Part shown: piece by piece, positions 45,159-56,439 of the stretch
How the letters are laid out: each line of letters begins with the position of its first letter
Position numbering within the stretch: the first letter of the stretch is position 1
Source: Endomychus coccineus
Lineage: Eukaryota; Arthropoda; Insecta; Coleoptera; Endomychidae
DNA length: 64,000 nucleotides
Assembly: GCA_958510875.1 (NCBI GenBank)
Contig: OY294067.1
Coordinates: 281,127,242-281,191,241, forward strand
Direction: 5' to 3'
Program-made: the position numbers and the translations under genes
Notes under the pieces: model-generated
What the model was told of the DNA's origin: nothing
What the model saw: only the letters and a program-made list of their open reading frames with translations
Databases searched by the model: none

Positions 45159-45443
45159 CATCGACATATACATATGGACTGCGCATGGCAATGATAAGCG
45201 CGGGTAGTGCCGGCGTGAGAGAGGGGAAAACGAAGAGGACTAATACTGTCTTTATCTACTTTATCTACCGCGTTTCTATTGGCCGCTGCGTTGCCATGGA
45301 AATGCAACATGACTGTAGCTAGTATGTTTACGTCCCGAGCCGATAGATAAAGACAGTATTAGTCCTCTTCGTTTTCCCCTTTCTCTCGCCGGCACTACCC
45401 GCGCTTATTATTGCCACGCGCAGTCCATATGTATATGTCGATG
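45159..45443. mobile_element. hAT-type MITE with 100-bp TIRs
   Basis: 285 bp. Arms 45159-45258 and 45344-45443 match at about 96 of 100 positions, starting CATCGACATATACATATGGA. They are flanked by identical 8-bp duplications GTCACAAA at 45151-45158 and 45444-45451, as hAT transposition makes. Noticeably GC-richer than flanks, with no coding capacity. The source transposase is not in this window. Confidence 0.9.
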
Positions 45444-46030
45444 GTCACAAATAACACTTGAGACGATGTTCTGTCGCCAGCGACACTTCTTTAACCGATA
45501 GTAATAGACCACTGAACTTCTTTGTCGCCCACGTCTAGTAGTACTAGTTGGGTTATTCCCACTTTAACTGTGTGTGGCTGGCCGCAGAACGGATTTATGA
45601 AAATGATGCTTTGAATTGACGTTTCCATAGCGACGCAACTGTCATCTATCGATGAAACAAGTGACTACACTTACGTCATAGAGTCATCACTTGAAATTGA
45701 AGCAGCGTTTTCCAAAGAGTATGTGATTTAGTTCTAGAAATTCTTATATGAAAAATGCAACGGATTCAATCATAAATTATATTGCATATCAAAACTGAAA
45801 ATTCCCTTGCTTTTGATTATAGAATCTACCAGAATCTGTGTTCACACTTTGCGTTGAAAAACAGACTTCCATAAAAAAAAAAATATCAAGTATGCTGTGA
45901 ATAGGATTGGTAGTTAATAAAAACAAGTTCATATGGAATGAAGGAACAAATGAAAGTTAAAAGAATGTGTTATACAGTCTTCAAAATTCACATAATACTT
46001 ACATGTATATTTCTTAATCTTAGGTTAAGT

Positions 46031-46555
46031 TCATTCATTCAGTGATAAATGAGAATGTAGATAATTGTATGATACATCTTGTGTACTGAACAAATCAAAA
46101 TTTATAGAGCTATCAGCATGTGAACTATTTCTATTTTTGGAATTTTTATACTGTTTTAGAGTTTTTGTATGATCAATACTACTACCACATCCTGTTTTCC
46201 CCTTATCATTATCCATGGAATCCTCCGATGAACCGTTTGAACTATTACTTTTAGAGTTTTGGTAACTAAAGTGAGTGTTGTTAAACCTGTCGTTCGGCTC
46301 ACAATCACTATCACTCGTATCACTTGTATAGTTTATATTTGAACTTTCTTCCGGACTATCACATTCTGAATCGCTTGATATGTTGCTTGCGGATTCAGGA
46401 TCAGGTAGAGTGATGAAACTATGTGTAAGCGGGTGACAGTTGTCGGAATAGAGTTGGGCCAAAAGGCAGTCAGTACAAAAGTCTACTGAATCGCCTGAAC
46501 ATGTACTGCAGTGCCATCTTGTTCCAATTATTGGTTCTTCACTGCAGTAGTCGCA
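46031..46555 (-). CDS. ZZZ3: ZZZ3 last exon: ZZ zinc finger and acidic tail
   Basis: Starts right at the first zinc ligand (CDYCSEEP). HCSTC, FCTDC and CHPLTH complete the ZZ finger. About 130 residues rich in Ser, Asn and Asp follow, ending [16 protein letters not shown] and a stop. The acceptor is a run of T followed by CAG. Confidence 0.92.
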   Translation of the reverse strand, partial: CDYCSEEPIIGTRWHCSTCSGDSVDFCTDCLLAQLYSDNCHPLTHSFITLPDPESASNISSDSECDSPEESSNINYTSDTSDSDCEPNDRFNNTHFSYQNSKSNSSNGSSEDSMDNDKGKTGCGSSIDHTKTLKQYKNSKNRNSSHADSSINFDLFSTQDVSYNYLHSHLSLNE

Positions 46556-49500
46556 CTGAAAAAAAGCATAATACTTTATTAAACTTTTTGCGATTTGAAA
46601 AGAGTAAATATTTCATCAACATTCAAACGTCTCCCAACTGCAATTCTAAACATAACACCTACCACTATACAGTGGTATGTAGATGATCGTGGTATGTAGA
46701 TGATGTGTGTTCCCAATGATACAATTCAGTACGTGATTAATAAATTTAACAATAGCAAATAGAAGTAACAAAAACATAAATTTCCTAGATATGAACATTA
46801 GGCATGATGCAGATGGAAAAATTAAAACTTCGTGGTTGACTAGAGAAGTACTGTCTCAACGTTATCTTCACTTCAATACCGTTGCACCAATAACTTATAA
46901 AAAAAGTGTGATAAACAGCCTTACAGAGATCGCGCGGTTAAATTGTCCCAAAAATTTAAAAATTGTTCCTAATACATTGGAAATGAATAGCTACCCGAAA
47001 ACATTTTTCAAGCCCATCATTAAAAAAAGAATTAACAAAATCTATAATGGAACGTCATATATAAATAACATAAAAGGTAATACAAATAATTTTATAGCAT
47101 TACCATACATTCGGTAGACCTCAGAGAATTTTTTTTTTTTTAAGTATGATATAAATGTCGCTCATAAACCTACTAACTGTGTTGGGAAATTTTCCTCAAA
47201 CCTTAAACCTTTAATACCTAAAGATAAACAAACCCACACAGTATACAAATTAAACTGTTTAGATTGCGATGGGACTTAAACTGAAATCTGTAAACAATAT
47301 TTTCAAAAAAGAATGTATGGCCATAAGTATAGCACAAGAAACAAAAACTTAGAAAATTCCACCGTCCTTCCTAAACATTGTTTCCATTAAAACCATCAAT
47401 TCGATTACAAAAATGTTAATATTTTAACTAAGGAAACCAATTATTATAAAAGATCTATTCTGGAGATGATTCACATAAAACATCACTCCAAATCATAGGA
47501 CAGATATTCAGACATTACGTCCGATTTATACTAATTTAATTAATTAAAACTCTTACAAATTCCTACATGCGTCTTTATAATGTTAAAAGTATATTTTAGG
47601 AAGAATGCTTACACAACCTTTTTCTATTACCTCGTAAATCGTAACATCTGGTTCGAAAGTAGATACTTAATATAATAGTTTTGTCTTCAGTCGTAAATAG
47701 AATACACTAACACGCGATTGTATATCATCAGAATATTACTAAATAGTGGATTTTTGATATATTTTATACTTGAAATATTGATGTGGTACAGTTCCGATTA
47801 TTCGTGTTTCTGTTTGTTTCGGCGACGTGGGCATTTTTAATTGGAATTGGTGTGATAACAACGCTTTGTGCTAATGCAATTAGTTTTAAGAAATCCCGTT
47901 TTGGACATAATAAGTCTTCTGATGATGGTCGTAAAGACGAAAACATAAAGCATATGCGTTAATGTGACCTATTTCCCGAGCATTTATATATGATTATTAA
48001 AATAGTGCTATTTTCATTCAGCTGTCTTCTAATAAATATTTCAATGTGTATTATTCATTTTCAATTTAGTTAAATTTTGTACCTCTCTTCTTTTCATTAA
48101 ATTTTATATAATATACCATATGTAACTGTTGAAATTCGTGTACATTCAATTGTCAATTGGCACCAGTACTAATAAATCTTACTAGCTTTCTAATATAGCA
48201 AATCAAACAACCTTAAAAGAATGCATTACCAGAAAAACACTGTTGTCATGGTATTGCAGATTTCATTTAAAAAATGAAGATGAATACCAGAAGTAGCACT
48301 TGCAAGGGGGCTACCGTATCCAAAACTTTACTCCAATTACTTTTAATGTGCCTATCAGACGTATCAAAGCTAACAACCTTTTCGTACTTCCCTTTGGTGT
48401 ACTAATTCTGCCTTAAAGTCATGTATTAGTAGAATGTTGCGATCATATATACACGTCTTCTTATAGAAACAATATTACGAAAATCGCTAGAAACTCTTTA
48501 TAAAACCTAAGGATTTAAGTGCTTTATTATAATTACATAATCATAATTTGCATGAAAAGTAAGCTATCTGTCCATAATATAACACCAAGTTCCCTTATTT
48601 CTGTTTCACTAGCTGAGATATTGTTATTAATATGATAATCAAAATCAACAAAACTATTGGTTACATAAAACCTCATTACAAAGCATTTATTAACATTAAA
48701 CTCCCATTCTACACATATTATTTAATTCCGTTAACTCCTTTTGAAATGTTAAAACACCTAAGATAGATTTAATGACATATAAAAACGTTTTAAATCATCG
48801 GCTTAAAGCAAAAAACGAAATAACTTGAAAATATACTTCGTATCGTCGATGAAAAGAAGAAACAGCAATGCCCTCAAAGGCGACCCTTGAGGCACCCCGA
48901 TGGAAGGTTTATTTCTTCAGAAAAAACAGTTTACTATTTGTTTCCTGTTGGTAAGGTAGCTTTTTAACTGCTCCAATAATGCACCTTGTATTCCTATTCT
49001 TATTGAATATAGGTTTGAGATCAATAGCTCATGATTTATCTGGTCTTTTTATACCAGAAATAAATGAGTAAATAAAAAATAAAAAACAAATTAAACAATA
49101 TAGTTCCTATTCCCACCATCTTAAACCGATTTGCAAATTTTCAAATACATACTACCAGAAGGAATGTCGCAATCGTTACCATAGTGGTTGGCGCACATAG
49201 ATCCATCATTTCAAAAAACTGATATTTTCGCGAAAACCCGATACATTATTTTGAAGCCGATTATAATAGGTACTTCCCTTTGTAAATTGAGGGAAGTAAA
49301 AAGCAGTCCAAATTTCAAAAGTTTGAGTACTTTAAACTTAACGACCTCAGCGAAATATCCTTGGGTATGCAGTGTTTTTTGGGGATAAAACTTCCTGCAG
49401 CACGCTCTGGAATGAACACTATAAAATATAAGAAAGTAGCAAAGAACTCACCCTGTACGTGTGATGTCGATGTAACACTTGATTTGCCGATTCACTTTCT

Positions 49501-51304
49501 TTGAGTTTGAATGTTTTTATTCGTTTCAACAGTTCCAGCTGAAGTTCTGACGCCGATTTTTCAGTGGTTGGCTCTTCACACTCTGGATAACCCACAGGAA
49601 GCAGATAATTCTGGTTGGTAGTAGTTGTCGGCGGGCGCATAAATTCAGTTGACTTATTTCCAGATCCAGGTCCTGGTGCATTGTCGCCATCGTTCATGAA
49701 AACCGAAACGTTGTATTCCGGGAAAAATGTAGTTGGTTTCCATGACTGGTTATGCTTGTGTTTATTCCTCCTCTGCAAAATGGTTAAGTAACTAATTTCA
49801 TGTCAATGTATCTATGATAAATATGCAAAGAATTGGATAAGTAGTAAATACCTTTCTATGCAAATCTGCTGATTTTGGAATCCTTCCAGGAACATGCAAT
49901 CCAGCTTTATACAATTTTAAGAAATATTTTTGTAACCGACTGGAGACTTGTTTCACTGTCCTGTTTCCTGAAAACAAAATAAACAAGTTGGTCATCCCAT
50001 AACACATAATAATCTATTTTCAAAACAAACCTAAAGCTGCAGCTATTTTCTTAATCCTTCTCAGTTCGATGGCTTCAGGAGGATATTCCACTAATAATTC
50101 TTCTAATTTTTTCTGTTCTTCTGGTGTCCAAGCCTATATAATAACAAACAAAATTCGTTTTAGTAAGATATAAAATAACTGTTTATTTATTTTGTAAATT
50201 CTTACACAATATTGTCTCATATTTTTTTATTATAGCTGCTTTATTGTTTTCATATACCTGTTTATGTGTATTTTTTGGGTCCATTAGATCTTCGTCTATT
50301 TTTTCTCGTTCTTTCTCCTGCTTGTCTGTGTAAATTGATCTCAGTTCTGCTTCAGGTATCTTAGTTTTATAGCTGTACCAATTTATCACAGGAATCTACA
50401 AATTGTAATATACACTGCTAGTTAATGGTTCAAAGAATTGCATACTTTTTATACATCTGCATTCGTTAGATTTAAAACTACCTAAAAGTAGCAAAAGGTT
50501 TCCAATTTGTTCCATTTACAAGAATTTCCTCTGAATTTCTAGACAGTAAAATCAATTTATCGTCTTCAAATACTTTTAAATTTAAATCATATAAAAATTG
50601 TTGAGGGAAAACAGATTTACAAAGTTATCTTAATCTTATTTTGATAAAAGCTCATCACAATATACCTGTAAATAATTACATGATGTAATTATTCTTCTAA
50701 ATTGATATAATTATGAATATTAAATTTAATTAAACTATGAGGATAAAGGAATTATTTGTAAATATTTTAGAAGAATATTCTTATCATGATTAAAAAAAAA
50801 TTTTAAATGGGTATATCTTAAAATCAAAACTAAGAACATATAAGTTATCAATTTTGTCTCACTAGACTCGTAACAGATGGAAAATAGTTTCTTAATCAAC
50901 ATAGAAATGAGCATGAAACAGCTTAATCTATAAGAATATTAGTTGATGAGATATCGATTGTACTCACCTCGGCAACAGTTTGTAAAGGAGGTACTAGAAG
51001 TCCACCTTTCTTAATATTTTCTACTGTTCTCAATGGGTCACTCAAGGCTTCTTTCTTCATTTCAACCACTTTCTCATAATCCTTGAATAAATGTACTTGT
51101 CGATCAATCCAAAAAAGGTTACTTTAAACTACTACATACCTTTATAGCCCTTTCTCGTTGTGCTGATAGAATGTATAGAGTCTTCAATAATTCACTGTAA
51201 TCTTTATTTCCTCTAACTGCTAAATGATCAGATTCGAAATAGAATAAATCATCTTCAATGTGCACGCTACTAGTATTATCCTTAAGCTTAGTTGGACTTG
51301 TCAT
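46031..51304 (-). CDS. ZZZ3: ZZ-type zinc finger-containing protein 3 (ATAC complex subunit), 7 coding exons
   Basis: Chromatin protein of the ATAC histone acetyltransferase complex (Atac1 in flies). In vertebrates its ZZ finger binds the histone H3 tail. Exons on the - strand: 51304-51140, 51081-50968, 50395-50258, 50133-50031, 49967-49852, 49772-49452, 46555-46031; 1482 nt, 493 residues. Seen: a Myb/SANT-like domain at about 140-195 ([14 protein letters not shown], then [18 protein letters not shown]), and a ZZ finger at about 320-364 with CDYC, HC-TC, FC-DC and a final His pair. An acidic Ser/Asn tail ends in SYNYLHSHL, like the vertebrate C-terminus. The vertebrate protein is near 900 residues, so the N-terminus is much shorter here. 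The gene is divergent from MCAT. The 2.9-kb last intron holds Penelope-like and LINE insertions. Confidence 0.92.
46660..48000 (+). mobile_element. Penelope-like element with GIY-YIG domain, truncated
   Basis: Begins near the RT catalytic box: WYVDD is present twice in tandem, 46672-46687 and 46689-46704. [38 protein letters not shown] and [19 protein letters not shown] follow (to 47117). After frameshifts come [26 protein letters not shown] and [18 protein letters not shown] (47220-47490), the GIY-YIG endonuclease with its Tyr-Ile-Gly segment damaged. The 3' region holds TCTTCTGATGATGGTCGTAA and ends GTGACCTATTTCCCGAG near 47985. It lies in the last ZZZ3 intron, on the opposite strand. Confidence 0.82.
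48540..48930 (-). mobile_element. LINE RT fragment
   Basis: On the - strand a damaged GVPQG-like box near 48900, then [28 protein letters not shown] and [18 protein letters not shown] in shifting frames. These are the palm motifs of a non-LTR reverse transcriptase. Lies in the last ZZZ3 intron. Confidence 0.6.
49452..49772 (-). CDS. ZZZ3: ZZZ3 exon, linker between Myb and ZZ domains
   Basis: A 107-codon, low-complexity hydrophilic linker ([20 protein letters not shown], Thr/Asn-rich), ending in a helix [14 protein letters not shown] and a His-rich end (HRHHTYR). Confidence 0.85.
49852..49967 (-). CDS. ZZZ3: ZZZ3 exon, recognition-helix part of the Myb/SANT domain
   Basis: Completes [20 protein letters not shown] and continues [12 protein letters not shown], near identical in layout to vertebrate ZZZ3. 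Ends phase 0. Confidence 0.92.
50031..50133 (-). CDS. ZZZ3: ZZZ3 exon, first part of the Myb/SANT domain
   Basis: [20 protein letters not shown] and [11 protein letters not shown] form the first helices of the Myb-like fold. The exon ends phase 1 inside the conserved ALGNRT motif. Confidence 0.9.
50258..50395 (-). CDS. ZZZ3: ZZZ3 exon, residues 94-139
   Basis: Starts IPVINWYSY, a family hallmark, and continues with a highly charged helix ([14 protein letters not shown]). Phase 0 at both ends. Confidence 0.88.
50968..51081 (-). CDS. ZZZ3: ZZZ3 exon, residues 56-93
   Basis: Encodes [20 protein letters not shown] and ends [14 protein letters not shown]. This is the conserved linker before the IPVI-W motif. 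Phase 0 at both ends. Confidence 0.88.
51140..51304 (-). CDS. ZZZ3: ZZZ3 exon, residues 1-55
   Basis: Starts [13 protein letters not shown] and ends in a coiled, charged stretch ([10 protein letters not shown]) at a GTATGT donor. A 5' UTR intron of about 71 nt upstream (51450-51380, GTACAG to TTGTAG) is plausible. The following intron is only 58 nt. Confidence 0.82.
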
Positions 51305-51829
51305 ACCTGGAATGTATTGTAATCTTAAATTTCAAATTTGCGCGCCTTTTCAATGTTGTGTTCTTGACGAAGGGTTGCCCTACAAGAAAAATATATTTAT
51401 TCCGAAATAATTTAACACATTTCTAGGGACTCAGTGTTTTTACTCTGTACCTGCAAGAAAAGTTAACTAAAAGTTGCATAATGGACTATATGTGTTTAAA
51501 ACGTTATATTTATTGATATAAAACTATTTTTTGCACATGGAAGTGACAGGTCCCATGAACATAACCTGAACAACACTACATTTAATATTACTTTACAGTA
51601 TGTATAAAATGGAATTAACTCGAAAATTTTCTAATTAAGACGGAAAAGTACCTTTCTTAAGCGATTAAATATATATTTTCAACACTTGAAGCCAATCGAA
51701 CGATATTTCGGTAGGATTTTGGAACAGCAATCGTGTTTTCTTGTGTATGCAAACTTGACTACAAGTATGGCGCGAAATTTAAATGTGCTATAAACTGAAC
51801 TATAATTTGAATTCTGAATTTTTTCAAAT
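51305..51829. promoter_or_regulatory. Shared (bidirectional) promoter interval between ZZZ3 and MCAT
   Basis: The two start codons are 525 bp apart and face away from each other, so both promoters and 5' UTRs must fit here. It contains candidate 5' UTR splice sites for ZZZ3 at 51451 (CAG|GTACAG) and 51379 (TTGTAG). No clear TATA box is evident at a sensible distance for either gene. Confidence 0.6.
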
Positions 51830-52445
51830 ATGAGCTTAATAAATGCGTATAAAATCACGTCTGGGCAGTTCACTAAAACTGCTCCGTTCTTAAAAGCACC
51901 CAAGTTTATAATTAATTTTGTGAATGTGAACAGTTTCTGTGACAAGACACCCAAAAGTGAATCTCCTTTGAAAAATCTGTTAGACAATTCTGCATCTTTC
52001 CAAGATCTTAATGTGCAAACTGAAGAACAACGATGGGCCACACTACCTTACCTGGAAGGCACTAATATTAGGAAACAAGGTGAACATTTCAGGAAAGCAA
52101 AGGAAGATCCTAGAGAATCTACGATAATATTATTTCCTGGACAAGGCAGCCAATTCGTAGGCATGGGCAAAACTTTGATGAAATTTCCAATCGCTCGAGA
52201 TTTGTATGATCTGGCCAGTTATATTCTAGGCTATGATTTATTGAAATTATGTATAGAAGGCCCTAGTGAACAATTGAATCAAACTAAATATTGTCAGCCT
52301 GCTATTATGGTCACCTCTTTAGCAGCTATAGAACAATTGAAAGAGGAAAGGCCCAAAGCCATTGAGAACTGCGTTGCCACTGCAGGGTTTAGTTTAGGGG
52401 AAATTACTGCATTAGTTTTTGCAGGAGCATTAGGATTTGAAAGAG
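51830..52445 (+). CDS. MCAT: MCAT exon 1
   Basis: Residues 1-205, from ATG 51830 to GALGFER. It carries the presequence, GQGSQ and GFSLG. The frame stays open 89 nt into the intron, but the next exon only fits when spliced at G|GTATTT, giving FERALKLVQIRGEAM. Confidence 0.93.
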
Positions 52446-55178
52446 GTATTTCATATTTCAAATATTTCAATACTATTGATATTAACCCATATCAATCGAA
52501 AACTATAGGACTCTCCCTCGTCTCTTGGATATGAAGACCAAATACCAAATTTATTTTTATGTTTAATTTTTTTCAAATTTAACACTAAACTCAAAACTTT
52601 ATTTCTATTTACACATCCAATTAATTGAAATTGTTTATTAGATTCTAGTTGTAGATTGTAAATTATTGAAAATGAATTTCTAAAAAAGGCAAAAGCCAAA
52701 ACAAGTAAATGAACATTGTGTTTCTTCATTTACCTCCTCAATTTCAATTTTTAGTGTAGTCTCATCCACACAGTATAGTCTTAACTGCTATTGAGTTAAG
52801 ATATATAGAACAGATTCGTTTTTCCATAGACATTGAATATTGTAGAGTTCCTATTGATAATTATAATGATTTTGAACCATTTAAATAACCCTGTCTGTTT
52901 CATTGCATTGTAGCACTAAAATTGGTACAAATAAGAGGAGAAGCGATGCAACTAGCTAGTGAAACATGTAAAGGTGGAATGGTTACAATAATATATGGAC
53001 CCGATAGTAAAGTTAACTATGCTGTTTTAAGGGCCAAACAGTGGGCAATAGACAAAGGAGATGAATTTCCAGAATGTAAAATAGCAAATTACTTATATCC
53101 TCACTGTAAAGTTATTGCAGGAAGTGAATCTGTAAGTAATAAAAATAAAAAATATGTGAATTCTTGAAATATTCAGCAGCATTCACATATTTCACAAATT
53201 TGATAAAATGAGCCACAGATTGTTACTTGAAAATATGCATAATATCGGTTTCGATAATAGGGCCATTAAACTAATATACTCGTATTTGGTAGAGCGTCAG
53301 CAATATGTACTTTATAATGACTTTAAATCTACTGAGTTTCTAGTCACATCTGGTGTGCCGCAAGGTTATAACCTTGGTCCACTATTTTTTATAATATTCA
53401 TAAATGACCTCGTCAGTATTATAGACATTGAAAAGGAAGTTTTTGCAGATGATTTAAAAATGTTTCGTTCTATACATTTCAAAACAGACTGCGACTTACT
53501 ACAATTCTCTTGTAACAAGAATAAACAACCTGTGTGTATTAAATAAACTACCATTAAATATCTCCAAATGTAAGATTATGTCGATTACCGGAAAGTCGAC
53601 ATCAACTATTTGCAATTATAATATAAAAAACATAGCACTAAAGAGAGTGTATTCAACGAAAGACTTAGGAGTAACATTTGATTCAAAATGGTAATTTTCT
53701 AACCATAATTAAGATGTTGTCTCCCAATCAATGCGAATTCCAGGGCTTACCATACGGAATTGCAAAAACATAAAAGATTTAGACGCATTAAAACAACTTA
53801 ATTTTGGACTGGTGCGCTCTAAGTTAGAATATGCATGTGTTATTTGGGACCCATACTACGTGAAATACGTAACTTGGAACGTGTTCAGCTCGTATTTTTG
53901 AAGTATCTGGCATTTAAGGCGGATGGTGTGGTGTGTATCCAATTAGGGGAATTGACAATTCAGTTTTGCAGATCAGATTTGAGTTACCTAGTCTTAAAGT
54001 AAGGCGAAGATGTTATGCTGCCTCTTTATATATAACATAATTAACAATAATGTTCATCAGTGTTCCTACTTGACAGCAAAACTAAATTTCTTGCTTCCAA
54101 GAATTTCAAATGGGAGAAGTGATTACTTTTATTTAGTTCGAGCAAATTCAAATATTTTATATAACTCTTTAATCAATAGAATCTGTAGATATTTTAATTC
54201 AGCCAATCAGATTTCTCTTTCTCTATATACAGATTTAAAAAAGTGTTAATTAGTTCTCTTTAACTATTGTTATGACTTACATTATCAATTAGTACTACTT
54301 GAATTGTAACATGATTATATCTGTGTATACTGCCCTTCAATCGGATAATCTCCTGTCGGGTTTGTAATTAAATAAATAAATAAATAAATAAAATAAATAA
54401 ATAAATAAAATAAATAAATATCTAAATTCTAAAATGTAGCTTTAAATATAAATTGAGTGCCTAAATATAATGTAAAACATGAAATTTTCGCAAAATCATT
54501 TGGAGATCTGAAAAGAATGCTTTATGTTGTTAGGCTTTGGATTTCTTGGAGAAAAATTACAAAGAATTCCATATTAGGAAGGTGAAGAGGTTACCAGTAT
54601 CTGGTGCATTCCACACAGACTTGATGCTACCTGCTGTTGAAACGTTTCGAAAAGCTTTAAATAAAACTGATATATCTGATCCAGCTATAACAGTTTATTC
54701 AAATGTTGATGGAAAACGTTATATGAATGCAGAACACATCAGGAAACAACTTCCCAAACAAGTAAGTATTCATACTATAATAAATGATAGAAGCAAGAAG
54801 GCTACATGAATTAATAAAAAAAAAAAAATAATTTTGAGTTACAACTAGTGACATTTAAGAATAATGAGGATGGGAATTATGATTTGATTGTGTTATAGTG
54901 ATCTATGTGCGTTCCCGTTGCTCGAAAATTTAGCCAGGAAGTGGTGTTTCCCCCTTTACCTACTACAACTGTCTTGATCTATACCAAAATGTTTCTTTTG
55001 TTTTACTTAGATCGTTAAACCTGTTAGGTGGGAACAACTTCTACATGTTGCTTATGAACGAAATCCTGATGACTATTTCCCAAGAACATTTGAATGTGGA
55101 CCAGGAACATCTTTAAAAACCATTTTGAAACAAGTGAATGCCAAAGCGTGGAATTCATGTTTCAACATAGAAGCTTAG
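51830..55178 (+). CDS. MCAT: Malonyl-CoA:ACP transacylase, mitochondrial, 4 exons
   Basis: Transfers malonyl groups from CoA to mitochondrial acyl carrier protein in type II fatty acid synthesis (the lipoate precursor pathway). Exons 51830-52445, 52914-53131, 54534-54761, 55011-55178; 1230 nt, 409 residues, phases 1/0/0 all consistent. Seen: a basic, acid-poor N-terminus suited to a mitochondrial presequence; oxyanion-hole motif FPGQGSQF near residue 103; nucleophile elbow GFSLGE with Ser188; catalytic His305 in SGAFHT; and C-terminal PVRWEQLLHVAYER as in vertebrate MCAT. Length is normal. Intron 2 contains a LINE. Head-to-head with ZZZ3. Confidence 0.95.
52914..53131 (+). CDS. MCAT: MCAT exon 2
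   Basis: Starts after TTGTAG and completes ALKLVQIRGEAMQLAS. Continues through GGMVTIIYGPDS to KVIAGSES, followed by GTAAGT. Confidence 0.93.
53166..54420 (+). mobile_element. LINE insertion inside MCAT intron 2
   Basis: Starts near FDKMSHRLLLENMHNIGFDN (53208), an RT motif; continues YLVERQQYVLYN, SGVPQGYNLGPLFFIIFIND and VFADDLKMFRSI (to 53546). Broken C-terminal frames follow to about 54249, then a (TAAA)n tail at 54370-54420. The 5' end is truncated at the start of the RT. Same orientation as MCAT. Confidence 0.85.
54534..54761 (+). CDS. MCAT: MCAT exon 3
   Basis: 76 codons from ALDFLEKN to RKQLPKQ, containing the catalytic His in LPVSGAFHTDLM. Flanked by TGTTAG and GTAAGT. Confidence 0.94.
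55011..55178 (+). CDS. MCAT: MCAT exon 4
   Basis: Encodes IVKPVRWEQLLHVAYER, the FECGPGTSLKTILK motif of the family C-terminus, and a TAG stop. AATAAA follows at 55244-55249. Confidence 0.94.
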   Translation: MVKPVRWEQLLHVAYERNPDDYFPRTFECGPGTSLKTILKQVNAKAWNSCFNIEA

Positions 55179-55243
55179 TCTATGTTTAATTTCAAGTGAA
55201 TCTGTACTTATTTAACATATTTCTGTAAATCAAAAGTGTTGTT

Positions 55244-55249
55244 AATAAA
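55244..55249 (+). promoter_or_regulatory. Polyadenylation signal of MCAT
   Basis: AATAAA 66 nt after the stop codon. Confidence 0.65.
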
Positions 55250-55409
55250 ATTTTTACTTTATCGTCTGATGCATGCATAATGTTTAAATGTATTTTTGTT
55301 CACTTCTATTTCACAGATAAATTGAAGTTTACAGTGGAAATTGTTAAATTTAATTGTTTAATTATATACTGAATTTTATCCTTGGGAACACACATACCGT
55401 TTGAAGAAT

Positions 55410-55725
55410 ACAGGTTTTGAATCTGGTGAATTTATTAAAGATTTTTCTAGGCATAACTAGGCTAGTGATAATACCTAAAATATGGGATCCCGTTGCTGTG
55501 CTAAAGTATTGTTCACTGTAATTGAAAATAAGTGCATTCTAAACTGATGTAGGGGTGTGTGATCATTAATCTCTGCCCAAAATTTTTGTATGCCACTTAA
55601 TGCTAATTTGATTGGTATATTTGTAAATAAAGAAACAACATCTAAGAAAATTAATTGATGATCTATGGGTACGGATTGATTTTTTTATAAACTCGTTAAA
55701 ATGTCCTTTATAAAAATTAATTTTT
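55410..55725 (-). mobile_element. Penelope-like RT fragment
   Basis: On the - strand FNEFIKKSVPIDHQLISLDV and VSLFTNIPIKLALSGIQKF, the first catalytic RT motif of Penelope-like elements (DVVSLFTNIP), then IFNYSEQYFSTATGSH. Nearly open over 100 codons. Confidence 0.75.
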
Positions 55726-55742
55726 TCCTATTTTATTATTTA

Positions 55743-56430
55743 CTAGCGACCCGCCCCGGCTTCGCACAGGTGCAATGCTGATACTAAGTACACTACAGAA
55801 AAACTGTGAACGTTGTATATAAAAACATAGCGGCCCGCTCCGGCCGGTACCGCCGCAAACGCTACGTCCCGCAATTTTTAAATCTGTAATATCTTCGAAA
55901 ATATTCATTTAAATCATATGCTGTAAAGGGCCATATAGATCTATATTAAATCAACAATGTATTTAAGGTATTTAATTGGATAAGGATTAATGCTGTGTTG
56001 GTTAAAATAGCTACGAAAATTAGCCATTATTTGTCGTAAAAAGTAAACGACAAAAAAATGGTATTGTGGGATAACCATAAGAGATAGACATATGCCATCG
56101 CGGAGTTTTCTGTAGACCTTTTCAATGTGTACAATACTTTTTCAATGTGTACATTATTTTGATATATCTCGTAGGGTTCAGCCTGCGTTTGCAATGTAAG
56201 CGGAAAAAATGTAATTATTTACGACATCACATTAGAAACCTCAAAAATAACAGTATTTCTCCACTATTTAATGGATGTTATTATACATATAAACCTTCCT
56301 CTTCAATCACTCTATCTATTAAAAAAAACCGCATCAAAATCCGTTGCATAGTTTTAAAGATTTAAGCATACATAGGGATATAGGGACAGAGAAAGCGACT
56401 TTGTTTTATACTATGTAGTGATAGATAAAA
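55743..56430 (+). repeat. Interspersed repeat starting CTAGCGACCCGCCCCGGC
   Basis: A segment with an abrupt GC-rich head (GACCCGCCCCGGCTTCGCAC, then GCGGCCCGCTCCGGCCGGTA) and a tail (AAAATCCGTTGCATAGTTTT, then TACTATGTAGTGATAG). The layout is like a repeat family I recall as common in insect genomes. Class unknown: no coding frame or terminal inverted repeat is seen. Confidence 0.5.
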
Positions 56431-56439
56431 AACGAGGCA

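Noticed and set aside
52446..52534. C-terminal extension of MCAT exon 1 into the intron
   Set aside because: Reading through stops early and loses the second half of the acyltransferase domain, which is present in phase in later exons.
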